A stretch of DNA of 64,000 nucleotides from Clavelina lepadiformis (taxonomy: Eukaryota; Chordata; Ascidiacea; Aplousobranchia; Clavelinidae), in contig NC_135240.1 of the NCBI RefSeq assembly GCF_947623445.1, positions 10,292,001 to 10,356,000 of the forward strand, written 5' to 3'. Position 1 is the stretch's first letter, and each line of letters begins with the position of its first letter. Positions 41,117-55,200 of this stretch are shown here, piece after piece. Under the pieces are notes generated by a model, which searched no databases, was not told the DNA's origin, and was given only the letters and a program-made list of their open reading frames with translations. The position numbers and the translations under genes are program-made.

Positions 41117-44100
41117 AGCTATTATAGGCCAAGGCACAGACGGTTGAATCATGGTCATTTCTCATCGACAGACTGATGCAGCCTAGTTCGTTATATGACT
41201 GCGCTACATCGGGTTTCGCTTTTGGCTACCTGTACCTTTATAAATTTTTTAAACAACTTTGAAACGAAAGCTTCTGTGCAGTAAACGATAACAGACCAAG
41301 CCAAGATCAGACGAGTTGTAAAACGCCTAAAAAGCACGAAAAAGTGCAGATCGATAATTACTTCAGGCTTATAACAGGCAGATTTCTTGTGAAAACATTG
41401 ACCCTGTCTTTATATTTCAGTTGAGAAGGTGCAGTAATTGTATAACTTAAAATCCAACATTTAGCTACAACACAGTCACCAATTTTAAGACTATAAAGTA
41501 TTTCAGCGAAAAACGAAACGTCAATAGGACTATAAGTTTGATATCTTCATACGAAATAACGAATTCTATGTACACGAGAAGCGAGGAGGAGGGCATAACT
41601 TGTAGAATTTTGTATAATTAGCTTTTGCACATGTGCTATTCTGTCACGTTTTTGATTTGTTTGCGTTCAAACACTTTGAAACTGTGATTGAATCGAAGCT
41701 AATGAGCGAACGATAGAAAATGATATATTGTTATACGCTGCGCTATTTTTGTAGATAAAATTGACATAAATAAAAATAAAGACGCCACGTCTGGCGGAGT
41801 GTATGTAAATAACTTGTCTACGTAGGAAGCAATTATTTTTGAACGAAATATATACGATTTCTGGTTCCCCGCAACTAGATCAGTCACGGTGACTCGTCAC
41901 TGAAATAAAATCACTGGTCTTTTTTGAAAGATCATGGACAAGACGCCTTGATGTGGATCGTTTTCTGCTGGCTTAGTGAGATAACCGATTTCATATTTCA
42001 CCGCACAGGGCGAATTTTCCTTAAACAGGTCAGGCGTAGAAATAAGAAGCTTTTTGACCGCCTCAAGCGCAGTAAAACATTGAAGTTAAACCCAACTGGA
42101 TTTTCTCGCCTCCACATAGAATATCTCTGAGCTTAAGTCATTGTAATATCAAAGGCCACATGCCGCCGTTCAACAAATGAAGATTTTATTGATTTTTTCC
42201 TATCAACGCTGAAATTTGTTACTCTTCCAACAACATTTTAGATAACGAAAATAAGCGCATTGTCCTTTTTCCTGAAAAGCCTCCGTAAGCCCAGGTAAAC
42301 GCAACGTTGCCATGTAATCAAGATAGATTACTGGTTTTAACGGCAGTGGAGAATGGTTTACATCAAGTTTTATGGTTGCACTCGTGCATTTATCAGTAAC
42401 AATTCTCCCGCTAATGTACCTCGTAACGCGACAAAGACAGACCGCATAAGGCTGATATATACAAGCGATATAATTTTGAAGATAATATTACAAATACAAC
42501 GAATTAAAGGTTATTTTCACTGCACATTAGCCAGCTAAATTACGCTTAATAATTGTAAACATCGCACTTGTAATCTACGGTCATCACCCCGTAGGTGTTA
42601 TTAAAACTTTATTGCCCAAAAACATTATGCTTTCTTATTTAGTGTCTTGATTAAATCTAAAAATCTAAACAAGTGGATGACTAGGCTTAATGATAACATG
42701 AAATTATACGCGAAACGAATAAAGGCACTTATTTTTGGGAAATTTTACAGAGATGCTGGCATCATTAGAAGATTGAATACCAATTAAGTCTTCTAAATCT
42801 CATAATTATTATCCGGCTTGAGTTGTTTGCGAAAGGTGTCAGTATACGGCAAGGTTAAAGTCGACGAGGTCAATCAGAAAGACCTTTACACAGACTTATT
42901 TCTATGTAATAATGGGTTATAGGCGAGTTATATGCAGGTGTTAACGGCAATTCAGCTGATCATGAGACAATTTTTAGCTGCCGAGAAATTCCAAAAAAGG
43001 AGTGGAATACACTGAACTTGTCATTAATAGTCAATTTATTTGTTACTTATTATAGCTTAAGTCATGAATATAACAGGTGTATTGCCAAGTAAAATATTTA
43101 TTTAGTTTATTTCTAACAAACGGTTATTTGTATAGAGAGCTTTTGCAAGTTGCACAAAGGAACAATAAAGTTATGCAGTTTTAAGCGAAGGTCCTACGTA
43201 GTTAAGAACTTAAGATACAGACATTGGACGAAACAGACGCGCTTTACTGTAACAACTCTCCTAAGCACAGTTGGAAAATTAAGAGGGAACTTATATGGCG
43301 GTAAAATACGATGTTAAAATGCGGTCATATTGTGATTTTCGGAGTTTCAGTTTTACCCCAGTCTGATGTCGTTTTGCAAGGCGCAATATTCGTATGCACC
43401 GCTTGAAGTCGGCATGACTGTAATTTCCTAGGCTAAATTCAATTTGCCAAAGGTCAATCGTCGTGCGGTTAAAAACAACGACGAAGAAACTCGAATTGAA
43501 AACAATCTTTTTTCTTTACGTCTGCTGTGATTGCGTTTATCGCCAAGAAGACATGGAGGGTTTGTTAAAACTTCTGAAGACATCAGTGCGTCACATGTTG
43601 TACATCGTGTTTTACCTTGCCAGTATTTAATAACATACTGGAAACTGTTTTTCCCACAGTTATCATCAGGCTTTTTCACAGTCAACTTATTGATCACTGC
43701 GCTTGGGAAAGGTCATGCCGTTTGCTCACATACAGTACTATATGCTGCTTAATAGCGGATTATAAGAAAAACGAGTTTTATTTTACAATTGGAGAATATC
43801 TTCGATTCGTTTTACTATTGTACATTACCTTCTTGGATTATATAAGCACTAAGCAGGGCTTTGGGTGAAATGAAATCATCAATCGCGGAACCAATTGATT
43901 TTAATCACATGACTTTTGTGTACGTGTGGCTTACAGAAGCTCAGCAGACAGGGCCGACAGTGGTATAATGGTTGTGTTGAGCTATCGCCTATCAGTCTCC
44001 CTATTGTTATTACGTGTTTACGAAAAATTACGCTTCGTAAGCTGTCAAGCTGTGGGTTTTTGGTTCAACTGGGTTTTTCTAGCAAGCTAGATGCAATCAC

Positions 44101-46463
44101 CATGTACCATATAGAAGTTGTGAATGAAAGGTATAATTTCCTATTGTAGAAAGGACGCTTTAACTAGTGCGTCGAAAAGCAGCATAAACGGCATTCTGTT
44201 GTGCATTTCACATGCGGACTATGGACCCCGGTTGATTGGTGCTTGCCAAACAAGAAAACAATGTGCATGCTGACAATAAAGCGAGTTTAATGACTGTCTT
44301 TAAAACTATTTGACCCCGAATTAAATTCCATTTAAGCAAGCAGGAGAATGGTTAGTTGAAACAAACTGATTGGGTAAATGCCTATGTGCGTTTGGCCATG
44401 GTTTAGGTGACAGAGTCATGTAAGTCCAAATTTAGTTTACAGCCAGAGCATTTCGTAAAGGTTACATTAAAAGTAATGTGCGGTGTGCATTTAATGTTTA
44501 TGTCTAGCGTAGCCCAACAGTTAGCCTATGTATATGGCAAAGATGAGCATCTTGTTATGCCCGGCAGGGTAAAGTGCATATGATTTTGTCGAAAATTCTG
44601 TTGAATGAAATGCATTACAGAAAACAAACTTGCAATGCAAACATACTTACATAACGGAATCGCTGACGTACCCGCGTAGCACGGAAAATAATTCATTTAA
44701 TCGTGATAGTCGTTTACTGCATGCAGTCTCGCCCTTTGCTGATTATGTTCCGGGAAACAGCTTCCGTCGTGCACTGCGCTCTCTGACATGATATGCAATA
44801 TTCGTAGACTGATATCAACCAGCATACATAGCGCTTCTAATTGCAATGTTTTCCTCTTGGGTCAGGACGTATGTCCGAGAATTAGGAGAATTTCTCCGAA
44901 AAAACTTTACTAGCGCGTTTTGACGCCCGGTATGCTGCCAAGCCCTACACACCCACGCAGATGACGTAAAGGCTTGACGTTTCCACTTTGTGTTGGTTAT
45001 CGCAACACGAACTAGTAGGTGAAAGGTAGAAGACGGCGCAGATAGATATAATTCGATTTACTTAAATTTTCTCTCATTCTTGCGTAAACAATCGCACTGT
45101 TTGTGAAGCCATCTCAGTCTTGATAGTTTGTGGTGAGTCCAGATTCGTGATTGCTGTGAGTTTGCACAGTGAGCTACGTTTTGTCCAAGCTCATTGACCT
45201 AACCTGAAATCTTTCTTGTTAATTTTCTGATGTGACGGATGCCTTAGCGCTGACAGAGCAAGCATTATTTGTGTATTTACATTTGACAAAAGGAAATTAA
45301 AAGAATTGAACAAATTTGACGACCAACGTGAGCGATGCACGTTGCACGGAAGTATAAGTCATAGATATTTTACGAAGATTAACCATATTACGAAAGGGAA
45401 AGATGATTTTGATAACTTAGTTCCGGCCAGAGATATCTGATGCATAGACGATACCCAAAGTTGAAACGTGATTTTTTTCACTGCCAAGCAGGCAAAAAAC
45501 CTTTGTTTGCCAGAGTAGTTGCTTGTTGTGGCCGTCATGATACCATGCTATGACCCTTATTGCAAGACAGTGAACGTTTTTTTAGGGTTACTGCTGAGAT
45601 GAAAGTTATAAAATTCACCGATAAAAGTTTTTTCAGGTTTAGAACCGTGTTTAACCTACGCACTAAATTACTTGTCATTATTTTAATCTACTATACATTA
45701 ATTTAAATATACAGCGTAGCTCCAGTAATAACTAAAGGCTACTTTGTGACTACTTTGAAACCAATATCAAATTTTCTTTTACATCATGTCTTATTAAATG
45801 ACCTTTCCGTTTCGACGGTATGTTGAAAGCGATTTTCAGTGAGTTTCAATTTCGTGAATTTATTATCACCAGCGTTAGAATTCAGATGTTTATTACTTTT
45901 CGTTTGATCTACGTTATGACAAACGAGGATTAGTTTTTGCGACCGAGGCGGTTTTAAGCACACGGTGGGCTTACCAACTAAACCCGATTAAAATTTGCTG
46001 AACCACAGCTTGGTTTAATATCAGTGAGAACGTTATCAGTTTACTTGTAAGCTTGCCCATGCATGCTGTACTATTTTTATCCTTCTGCGTTTCAGTATGT
46101 TGGTTTTAGCGCGTGCTTTATGCTTGTAGCGAAGATGTAAGCATTAACGTTTATGGGATAAAAAGATTATTCAAATGTTGTGCGTTTCTCTTGTTTTTGT
46201 TAATAAGCGTTATTTTGATTTTCTCAGGTTAAGAAGCGTTGTAGGCTTAAAGTAGCTCCTTAAGGAAAGTATTTTGACGTTTGAATGATTCCATTTCCTA
46301 ACGTGGAAAACCGGATGAAATTGTACCATTCACATCCTCTATTACCTGCTAGTTGCTTAGGCTGAAAAGGAAGCCCACGTCAATACATTGTTTTTGAAGC
46401 CTGCGCGGCTATAGACCTGAAATTTCTACAGCATTGTTGAACACAAGTAATCAAATTGCCCAT
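41117..46463. other. Long stretch upstream of the PH-domain gene
   Basis: No coding feature supported. Open frames of 60-90 codons on both strands around 43400-44150 lack motifs. Near 45000-45131, a stretch that ends in a GTGAGT donor (45132) may be a noncoding first exon of the PH-domain gene (inference). Confidence 0.35.
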
Positions 46464-49400
46464 ATGATGACACCGCTTGGCTCCATCTTTAAGTCGGGGA
46501 CATGCAAGCCCCCTAAAATCGACGAACACGGACTATTCACCAGCATTCAAGTCAGCGTTCCAGTTCTGGAAGGAGATTTACAGGTTTGTTTATTTTAGGG
46601 TTGCCACTATTTCGCGGGAAAAAATCGTGCGTTCGAAGCTATTTTTACAGTTAGTTGTTAACTCACCTTAGGTTTAAGTTACTATGTTACAACATTTAAG
46701 TTGAGTTAACCTAAATCTTTAAACTTCAGTTAAACCTTAAATCGACTTTTTGCATACCGATTCTCCTGACCTAACCGCCTATCTCTAACAACGGATTGCA
46801 TGACCTACTTTCGGTGAAATAGTCACACTCTTTATTTTATTGTTTTCCTGTGGAAAGACAGACCACACTTCCACAAAAGGAAATTCAAGTAGCCTACCAA
46901 ATGCACAGATAACAATATATGCAAAACACACTTAAAATTGGCAACAACTCTGTTTTTTGCTGCAATTTGCAACTGCATTTTATTCCATTGCATTCCAACG
47001 CACGTTTATGCGTTTATTGCGTTGTCCATAACAACGTAGGCAAGTTGGGGGTACTTCATTACGGTTCACCGTGTCTGACATTCATTAAGATCTTAACACG
47101 GGATTATTCGCGCGCTCTCTGCAAGTCGTTACCACAACATAATTATCTTCTGACACTAGCAACACGACTGATTCAATCTTCGTAGTAACTTTCTCAGGAT
47201 GTTTTATGAAGGTGTGCCAATTTATTACCGTCGTAAATCTGGAAATCGTTTCAATTTGTTTTCTTGGAGGCAAAAAATGTTTCAATTTGTGCCGAAACTT
47301 GAATTCAGAGGTGCAAAGTTGTTATGGACGAGGATAAGCAAAAGTTAAATAATAAATTTTATGAATGATTAACATATTTTCGGTAATAATACTGCCTATT
47401 ACGTCACAATGTTGTAGTCGATCGTGACCTACGTTATGATATTTATGTATAGCTGCAGGAGAATATAACAATGATGAAAAACAGAATGTTCTTAAAAAAT
47501 GTTGCAGACAAATTGGTTTGCGTCATACCTAATCTATTCACGTTATGACGCATTGCGCAAAATCCCCAAGCCACAGCTATAAACCGCTATCATGATTGGC
47601 ACATCACATTCACTTGCATATCGTGCTTATGTCACGAACAATCCACATCTCACGCACTACCTCTTGCATCATTGAAATAAACACACCAAAATGGTTCGTA
47701 TTTTAACAAAGTAAATAACTCCGATTACCTCGTGGAACGTGGTAAGTAAACTTTGTCATGTTTCGTTTTGTTGGTTTTATTGGTATAGTGGGTATCTGTG
47801 GAATGCATTTGACCTTACATTAGATAGCTTTATCGTGTCTAGCCATAGTCCAGTTGGGATAAATTTAGTTTCATCTGACTATCTCTTTATGTGAACTTAT
47901 TTCGGAAGGGATGAAAGGTGCTTTTGTTTAATTTGTTTTGTTTAGTATCTATTCAAATTCTATTCTTTCATCTGTGGCTTTTGTCGCTAGGAGATGATTT
48001 GGGTTTATTTGGTGGTTTCATCAATGACGTTTGACTAATGCAAAAAAAAACAATGCCAGCCGCGACCCTTCGTCATTTATTTAGCTCTGCAATTAAAATC
48101 CAAGGCTTTGAAAAATCTACTTAAACCTTTCCACAGTGTTGTAAAAATTGAACGAAGCAGTAATTTTCAGTTGTCAGTAATATCACCCGGCCTTGCTAAC
48201 TGGTACTATTATTATGAATGCGGGTTTATCAGCGTGTGAAAGGTGCCCGAGTAAGTATCGCACGGGCAGCAATTAATTCGCGCAATATTATGATACTTGG
48301 GAACTGCCAAACCTTCGTGTATGCTTTGTTGTTACATTGCATTGCTGTGATCCTTAACCGTTGCCGCCTTTACGTGAAGAATTTAGCAACATTTTCTTGA
48401 TAAGGCCAACAATAAAACTACTCAGAGCACCCAAGTATAGCGACATAAAACGCTAAATTATCCTAATATGTTAAGCGTCGTTGATTATTGTATTGACGAC
48501 TGTTTCGGGACAAAAAACATACATAAACCAAGCAAAGGTTGGAAACTGACCAAAGAAATAACCAAGCAGTCGTCTGACGTGTTCTGTTGCGAAAGAACAC
48601 ATGTGATATTGGGCAAAACTTCCGTCTTTATAGCTATTCATATACCATCGAGTCACGCATGGAATTATTTTTAAACACATAAGCATAATTAAGATGTTCG
48701 GGATCATCCAATTGTCTCGATACAGCAATGGCGTTTCCTTAAAGTTGGAGCCACCTAGTTTTGCTTTGTAATAGTACGAGGAAGCAAGCGGTATTTCCGG
48801 GGCACTTGCGTCCATAAAGCCGACTTCCTTGTCAATTTCTAGAAAGTTCTTTACCATTTTCTCTTCTGTTTTTGAGGGTGGATTTTAATCTATGACTTCA
48901 AATACAGTATTTACCTAATTGAGATTGCTTTAATGGCATGAACGTCCATATAACGCCTACGTTCAATAGCTGTCCACTTAACCACTTATCTTGCGGAAAG
49001 GAATGATCTTCACATATTTGGTACGTCCGTTACACACTTAAACCTAAGTGGGCAACGTTTCACGGAGCTTTTAATCACGTTCTAGATTCTAGAACGTGCC
49101 CACGCACATGGTAAACGTTAGCCCTATTAAGGGTGACTTGTGCGTGCCTCCAGGGAACCTACAGTAGATAGATCTTGGCGATAACTATAAGGACAATTTT
49201 AATTGCTGTATCTCTTCCTCAGGTTTACGAACCATGGCGCCGAAAGAGAAACAGACCAAAAGAGTGCCGTGTCACTTTATACGTCAATGAAACCAGTCCT
49301 TTTTTGGTTTGGTGTAAATTAGAGAAGAGCAGAAACTTGCAAACTGGTTCAAGCGGTTCTGCTGGTAAGTCGCTTGGTCGATTATCTTGTCAAGTACATG

Positions 49401-50262
49401 TTTCCGCCTTTACGTGTCGCCTAAAATTATTATCTAGGACTCACATTAGACAAAAATAAGAAAAAATTTGATTTGCTCAGGTGAGCCTCTAAGCTCTCCC
49501 ACTGCTAACAAGCCGAGATGCGTGATCTCTGTGAGCCGTGCAAAACTGGCAAAGACCACTGGAGGAAGTTTTGAGCTTACTGATTTTGCATCGAACTTAA
49601 CCTTCCGCTTTATATCACGGACAATCAGGGAAGCAGAGACCTGGGTTGAAAAATTAGCGGAGGAGAGCCTCCGTGAAGCAAATCTGGACATGAGGAGCAT
49701 CTGCTCATCCTGTTCATCATTTTCCTCTTCCACATCATCGTTTTCGTCGCCGGATGCAAGTCCGAATGACAGCAACGTTCGTTTCTTTCCTGCTCCAAAT
49801 ACAAATAATCCTGGATCGAAATCCAATCATCGAAAATCCGCAAGTTTTTCGGACGCGTCGGGGGCCCTCATCCACCTGCTAAATAACGGTGGCACGGGAA
49901 TTCCCCTGTCACCTTCTCCGGCTATCGGTCGCATAAGCGAGGACACGATGGATGGCGGTGAACTCGAATCTGAAGTGTTTGCTGTGAAAAGCACGGCCTC
50001 GCATGTTGCCGCTTGCAAACTGGGCCACATACGCTCTAACAGCAAAACCTTCCCCCGCGCACAAGCAACTTCTCGTCAGAAGCAGCAACAACACATGCGC
50101 GCACAGCCTCATCTTGGCTTGAACATTGTACTAGACAAGCACAGACCTGACCTAAGAAGTGTTATTCCCGATGTAGAACTTCACACAAAACCGGAACAAG
50201 CTAACGCCAATCGTTCCAAGTTACCATTTTCCGAGTATTTTGTAAATGTTCCGAGTTCGTAA
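46464..50262 (+). CDS. PH-domain protein, unrecognised subfamily
   Basis: Three exons (46464-46583, 49223-49364, 49481-50262) join in phase to 347 residues. Exon 1 (MMTPLGSIFKSGTCKPPKID, ending VPVLEGDLQ) leads into VYEPWRRKRNRPKECRVTLY and YVNETSPFLVWCK. With CVISVSRAKLAK, SFELTDF, LTFRFISRTIREAETWVEKL in exon 3 this forms a pleckstrin homology domain, about 33-146, with the conserved helix Trp at 142. Phosphoinositide or protein binding at a membrane is the family role. The rest is unstructured: a Ser-rich block (about 160-180), RKSASF and RSNSK sites of the basic-Ser type that kinases and 14-3-3 proteins often recognise, and a Gln/His run. Intron 1 (2.6 kb) holds a MULE-like MITE starting 15 bases after the donor. 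An alternative first exon at 48218-48250 also fits phase 0. The subfamily could not be named. Confidence 0.8.
46598..46830. mobile_element. MULE-like MITE, copy 3, in intron 1 of the PH-domain gene
   Basis: Perfect 9-bp duplications TTTATTTTA at 46589-46597 and 46831-46839. Left end GGGTTGCCACTATTTC, right end inverted GAGTGTGACTATTTCACC. Best preserved of the three copies. No coding capacity. Confidence 0.85.
49076..49098. repeat. Perfect 10-bp palindrome with 3-base spacer
   Basis: CACGTTCTAG and its exact reverse complement are separated by ATT. The core TTCTAGATTCTAGAA has inverted TTC/GAA spacing reminiscent of, but not identical to, a heat-shock element. It lies in intron 1 of the PH-domain gene, 124 bases upstream of exon 2. 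Confidence 0.8.
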
Positions 50263-52209
50263 CTATAGGCTTCGCGACGCATTTCTGCTATTATTTATGA
50301 TGAATTTATAAGGTGTTCGTGTGTTTTATTTCGTTTAACTTTTTTGTATTAACTGTCAAGTCCTCTCCTTTAACAGATATCATGACAAGTATCTGCGGAA
50401 TTCTGTATTGGCCCTTCATTTCAGTTGCGAAAAAAATTCATATAGTCAGATGTTCAATGTCGCTATCGCATTCAAGCGCAGCGCAGTGTATTTTACAATT
50501 TTTCTTTCTTCAAACCAACATTGCAATGGAAAGAATTTTTATTGCGGTTATAAATCTTGCAAAAGAGAGCAAGGTCATCGGCGTCGATCAATCAAAAGTC
50601 GAAAGACCACAACTCACCGACGAAAATTCACGCCGGTATTTTGAAAACAGTGTTCAGTTTTACCTCGTCTGATCCTCATAGTGTGTCGTGAATATTTTGC
50701 TAATGTCAATAATACATTTATGTTAGGCCTAGTGTCTCGGCAACATCTCTACTTAAGCGACTGCATTGGCATCATGTTTGCGCTTTCGACTTGCTCGTTG
50801 TTTATTGTTCGCTTTTTCCCCATCACGTGCGAAGCAGCAGTACATCATCATTTATTCTGAAGGTTCGTGGTTATTTGCTACATCACACCTTTTAGACATT
50901 GTTACCCCCCCTGAAGCAGGCTATATAAGTGAAGCCTCAGATTCTATGAAATATTTCAATTTCAAAGAGACGATCAATTTGGAATTATCCATGAAACCAC
51001 TGGTATTTGAATATATGGGTGACAATGACTTGAATTTGTGCGTTCCAGAGCCTTGGTAACGGATCAATAACACGAAACATATTTTAACTGAAAAGACCAC
51101 AGATTAAGCGGTCGAATTGTATTTCTGCAAATCAAGCTAATTGCACTTCGGTTTAGGCGTTCATGAAGTGTGCAAAAATATAAATGTAGTTCGTATCACA
51201 GTAGGCTACATTTCCCGAAGCGAATTAATAATGCCCAATTTATTTTTATATTTTCGACGGCAATTGAGATTATTTCCTAGCGCCTTCGTGAACGTTTGGC
51301 GCTGCGTGCAATTTCGTGACTCGACTGCGGTTAGAAAAGCTTTACCGGATGTGACGTAACAAGTAGCGTACATTAAAGAGACATTTAATTGTTCAAGCGC
51401 ATATACAAACAAATTGTCTCACGGTTTAATTAACTACCCAACCGTCAGCATTTGTGGTTAGCCATTGCATCCCTGGTTTGTTATATTTTGCAAGTATATC
51501 CACCAACTTTGCTGTGCAAAATGTTTGTTATAGTACAAGCTTTGGTTTAAAATGAACCCAGCAGTAATGGCTGCTAGAGCGTAAATAAATAGGTCTGTTC
51601 AAGAAAAAAATTGATAGAAGGTAGTTTGAAAGTATCTCGAGGCACAGCGACGTCACCTTTTCGTTGAGCGTGGATTAAATACGTTGGCGTCCATATAAAA
51701 CTTCAGTCTTTAACACAAACGCACACAAAAAGCTTAAATTACAAAGCATTGAGTGAAGTCCACCAAATCTCGCAGACTTCATAATTCGATAGTTTCAGAG
51801 CCATCATCAGCCGGAATCCTACGCTCTTGCTCCACCAAGCGGCAAATCGCAGTTTGGTCTTAGGAAAAATTAGAGTTATCGGTAACGACTTTTTGAAAGC
51901 AAACACAAAAACATTAACGACTGAAATGGGGCAAGCTTGATTCAGAATGCAAATAATTTCGAGGATATTCATTTTGTATTATTTATGACCCTAACTAATT
52001 GTTTCAGACTAAAGAGGTTTTATCATGACAACTTTTAAGCCTTCTTAGCTATAACTCATGTCACTTTTGTTGTAGGCTACATTCGTTCACTTCGCTTTCA
52101 ATGTGTTATTAGATTCAGCTCCGCCCGTTATTTACCATCATGGCAATGACAATTTCAGTATAAAATAAATGCATTCTACTTGTAAAACTAATCTAGTTAA
52201 ACATGAACG
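50263..52209. other. Intergenic stretch between convergent PH-domain and SLC9B genes
   Basis: No gene supported. Overlapping frames of 97-119 codons at 50313-51059 have no motif and probably reflect chance in the 3' flank. Confidence 0.4.
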
Positions 52210-55200
52210 TTATTTACCATTAAGTGGCAGTGTCCCCTCGTTCACGACTTGCTGCTTTCTAAGCAACACCGGACCGGATAGTCCAATAGTTGCAGCTCCT
52301 AAAGGTGCTGTGATTAGAATAGATAGTACAGCAATCGTTAGAATTTGCTCTGCTATATTTTGAATTTCTTCTGGGGCATTTAGTTTTTTAGCTGTGTCCA
52401 GTGCCACAGGGCCTATGGCTGCCTGTTGAAAACAAAATATAAAGGATTTAAAAAATGGATTTCCCATGGACAGCATGTCCCTAGTTTTGTGCAGATACAC
52501 TGGATATGGGCTCCACACGACAAACCACATTTCTAAAACTACGAAGCTACATAACATGAAGAAATATTTCAAGCAACATCGAGGTTGTTAAAGTTCAGTG
52601 CTCAACTTCCAGCAAATGTGTGTTAATGACATTTTATGTTGGATTTATTTGTCACCTGTACGGTTGCTTTCGGTAACCAGGCAAAGCAGACAAATATCTT
52701 CTCCTTAAGAGTAAGTCCAGCACGTAAAACTGCTGCAAAAGTGGTCAGTGTTCGAAAGAGTAATCCAATAAATAAAACTGCCAAACCCAAACCTACAAAG
52801 CAACATAAAACAGTTTAAAACACAATAAGAAAATGAAATCAAACGAAAATAAACCCACATAATATTAAATATTGTAAATATATTCTATCCACAGGTATCT
52901 TTGTACTATATACTGTACATCTGTTAATTATTATTTTTATTACTAAGTTTAACATTTGGTTCTGTATCAATTCAACTGCAGTGAATTGAAACTGCTGTTA
53001 ACTAAGATAAATCTAAACTCTTGTTAAAGGGTGTGTAATGTGTAATGTGTATGCTTCCTAATGAGCACACAAAATGAAAGAGAAGGAGAGGTCAATGATC
53101 AAACATTCCGACTAAACAGACAGTTGAAGGTGTGCACTTCACAAGTTCATGCTGTGATATAGTTTGCAAGAATACAAAAAGCACTGAAAACTAAACTGAC
53201 TTTTCTAATGCATAAATCTACTCACGATAAGTAAATCTTGAGTGTAAATATTTGTGTGGCTATCCTGGCCATACTGTACATTAGAATAAAGCTGGCCAAG
53301 TCTAATCTAATTACAGTTCCAGAATCTTGTTCAATACAAATCAGTGAAACAAAATTGACTGAAGCTGAACTGAACAGCTACCCTAAAATATATGGACCAT
53401 ATTACACTTCTTTTATCTTAATAAAGTTTTCAAATGTCAGAGTACCGATAATATCTGCATCCATGCTTTCAATATTGATTTCAGCTCCAATTAAGCCAAA
53501 CATTATAGGCTCAAATATTTTCCACAAAACGCCCATATTATTTGACACAGGCACCTAAACAAAACATAGTTACAAGTGTTTGTGGAAATGATTATTAATC
53601 AAAAAGACTTATAAATGACACCATGCATGGAGTGTTGAAAAATGCAAAAAGAGATGAGATGTTACAGCAAATTCAATTTATGAATTCATGCAAAACCTTG
53701 CTTTGGTATGAAAAAATAGTAGTTCACTTTGTAGAAGAAAGTGATTATCGTAGAAAATTACCTTAGTCTCATTCCATTTAAATGCAGCAACAAATGGGGC
53801 TACTATTGCTGCCAATGCCCCAGATCCTGGAAAGCCGGCAATGCGACTTCCAAATATGGAGAGAATACCAACACCAAAAACTAAAAGTGTACGGTTGAAA
53901 GTTGAGTGCTTCTGCAAGACAAATTGTACGTTGTGTGCTTCTGTAAGACAAACAGGCACCAGCAACAAATAAGCTAAAGAAGGTAAAACAACCATACCAA
54001 GCTATGTTGTCGTCACCTGTTTTCCATTTGGAACATACCAAAGGATAATACCAATGATTGCACCAGCAGCGACACCTCCTAGCATCTCAAGAGGTCCTCG
54101 AAAAATCATAAGTGCTAGCTCACCTGTGAGATTGTACAACACTTCTGAGATATGTGATAGATATTGCTTATGCACAAAAAATGAAACAAATTTGAACTAC
54201 AAATACGATTCTACTCACCTAGGTAGAAACTGCATAGAAGTTACCATAATTATGTTATAGTTATCAAATAATCTCAAGTAATCACCTGCATTACTATCAC
54301 CACCTTCAGTGCTGGATGTAGTGGTCATTAGCTCATTTGTGCTGATGTTTGTAAAAACTGAAGCATTTGTAAGCCCAACTTCTTCAGTTGAACCCACTAT
54401 GTGAATAAGATTTTTGTACGATTTAATGTTTCGGCTAAAAGGGATAGAAAGAAGCAAGACAGGTCATACTGAACCATAAAACCTTATTAAACAAGCACCT
54501 GTTGAAAATGCAACACCTAGAACCACACTGAAACCACTTATGGCCAAGACATCATCAAAGCTTGATGCAGCAATTACCAGAGTTGGAATGCCTAACAGAT
54601 AAAGAGGAGTCTGATGCACAATGTTGAAAGTATGCTCATTGTAGTAAAATATCATAAAACACTTAGATATATTTAAATACTTCACAATTGTTGCATTAAA
54701 AATGATACATGTAATACCGCTTTAGAGGTTGTTGGGTGGATACGATGGTTATTACCAAGCAACAACTATTTCTAATGTCTCTAATTAACTAGCTTCAAAG
54801 ACACACAAACTAACCTTGATCAATACCAAGTCCCTTTTCTTGTAGAATTAATAGTGAAGGAACGATTACTGCTGGTGTAACAGCACCTAAAACAAACCTA
54901 AAGCGAATAACAATCAGTTAAAAACATTAAGCCAACGTTTATAAAAAAGCATATCACCACAACACAATTAGCATTTACCCCAAAATAAAACCCCATTCCC
55001 ATGAGAATCCCAAAAGCAGGTAACATGCCACAGCACACGTCACAGCTTCCACTAAACAAGGCAGAGCAGATAGACGAAGACAAACTCCTTTCATTTTCTT
55101 CAGAGCCTTTCAAAAGATTTTGCCAGGTCACTTAAATAAATTGCTATAACTATATCAAAACATTAACCCAAATATTGTACAACGCAGATTGTCTTACACC

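Noticed and set aside
43959-44080. tRNA-like or SINE-like A box (GTGGTATAATGG) and B box (GGTTCAACTGG)
   Set aside because: The two boxes are about 95 bases apart, no cloverleaf can be drawn, and no tail or flanking duplication was found.
48218-48250. Alternative first exon (MRVYQRVKGAR) for the PH-domain gene
   Set aside because: It has a good GTAAGT donor and the right phase, but the exon at 46464-46583 supplies the PH first strand (EGDLQ) and fits better. An alternative promoter remains possible.
48471-48857. 128-codon minus-strand frame in intron 1 of the PH-domain gene
   Set aside because: Some stretches look protein-like (SSYYYKAKLGGSNFKE), but there is no family match and no splice partner was found.
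49446-49826. 126-codon minus-strand frame in the PH-domain gene
   Set aside because: Antisense shadow of the Ser-rich exon 3.
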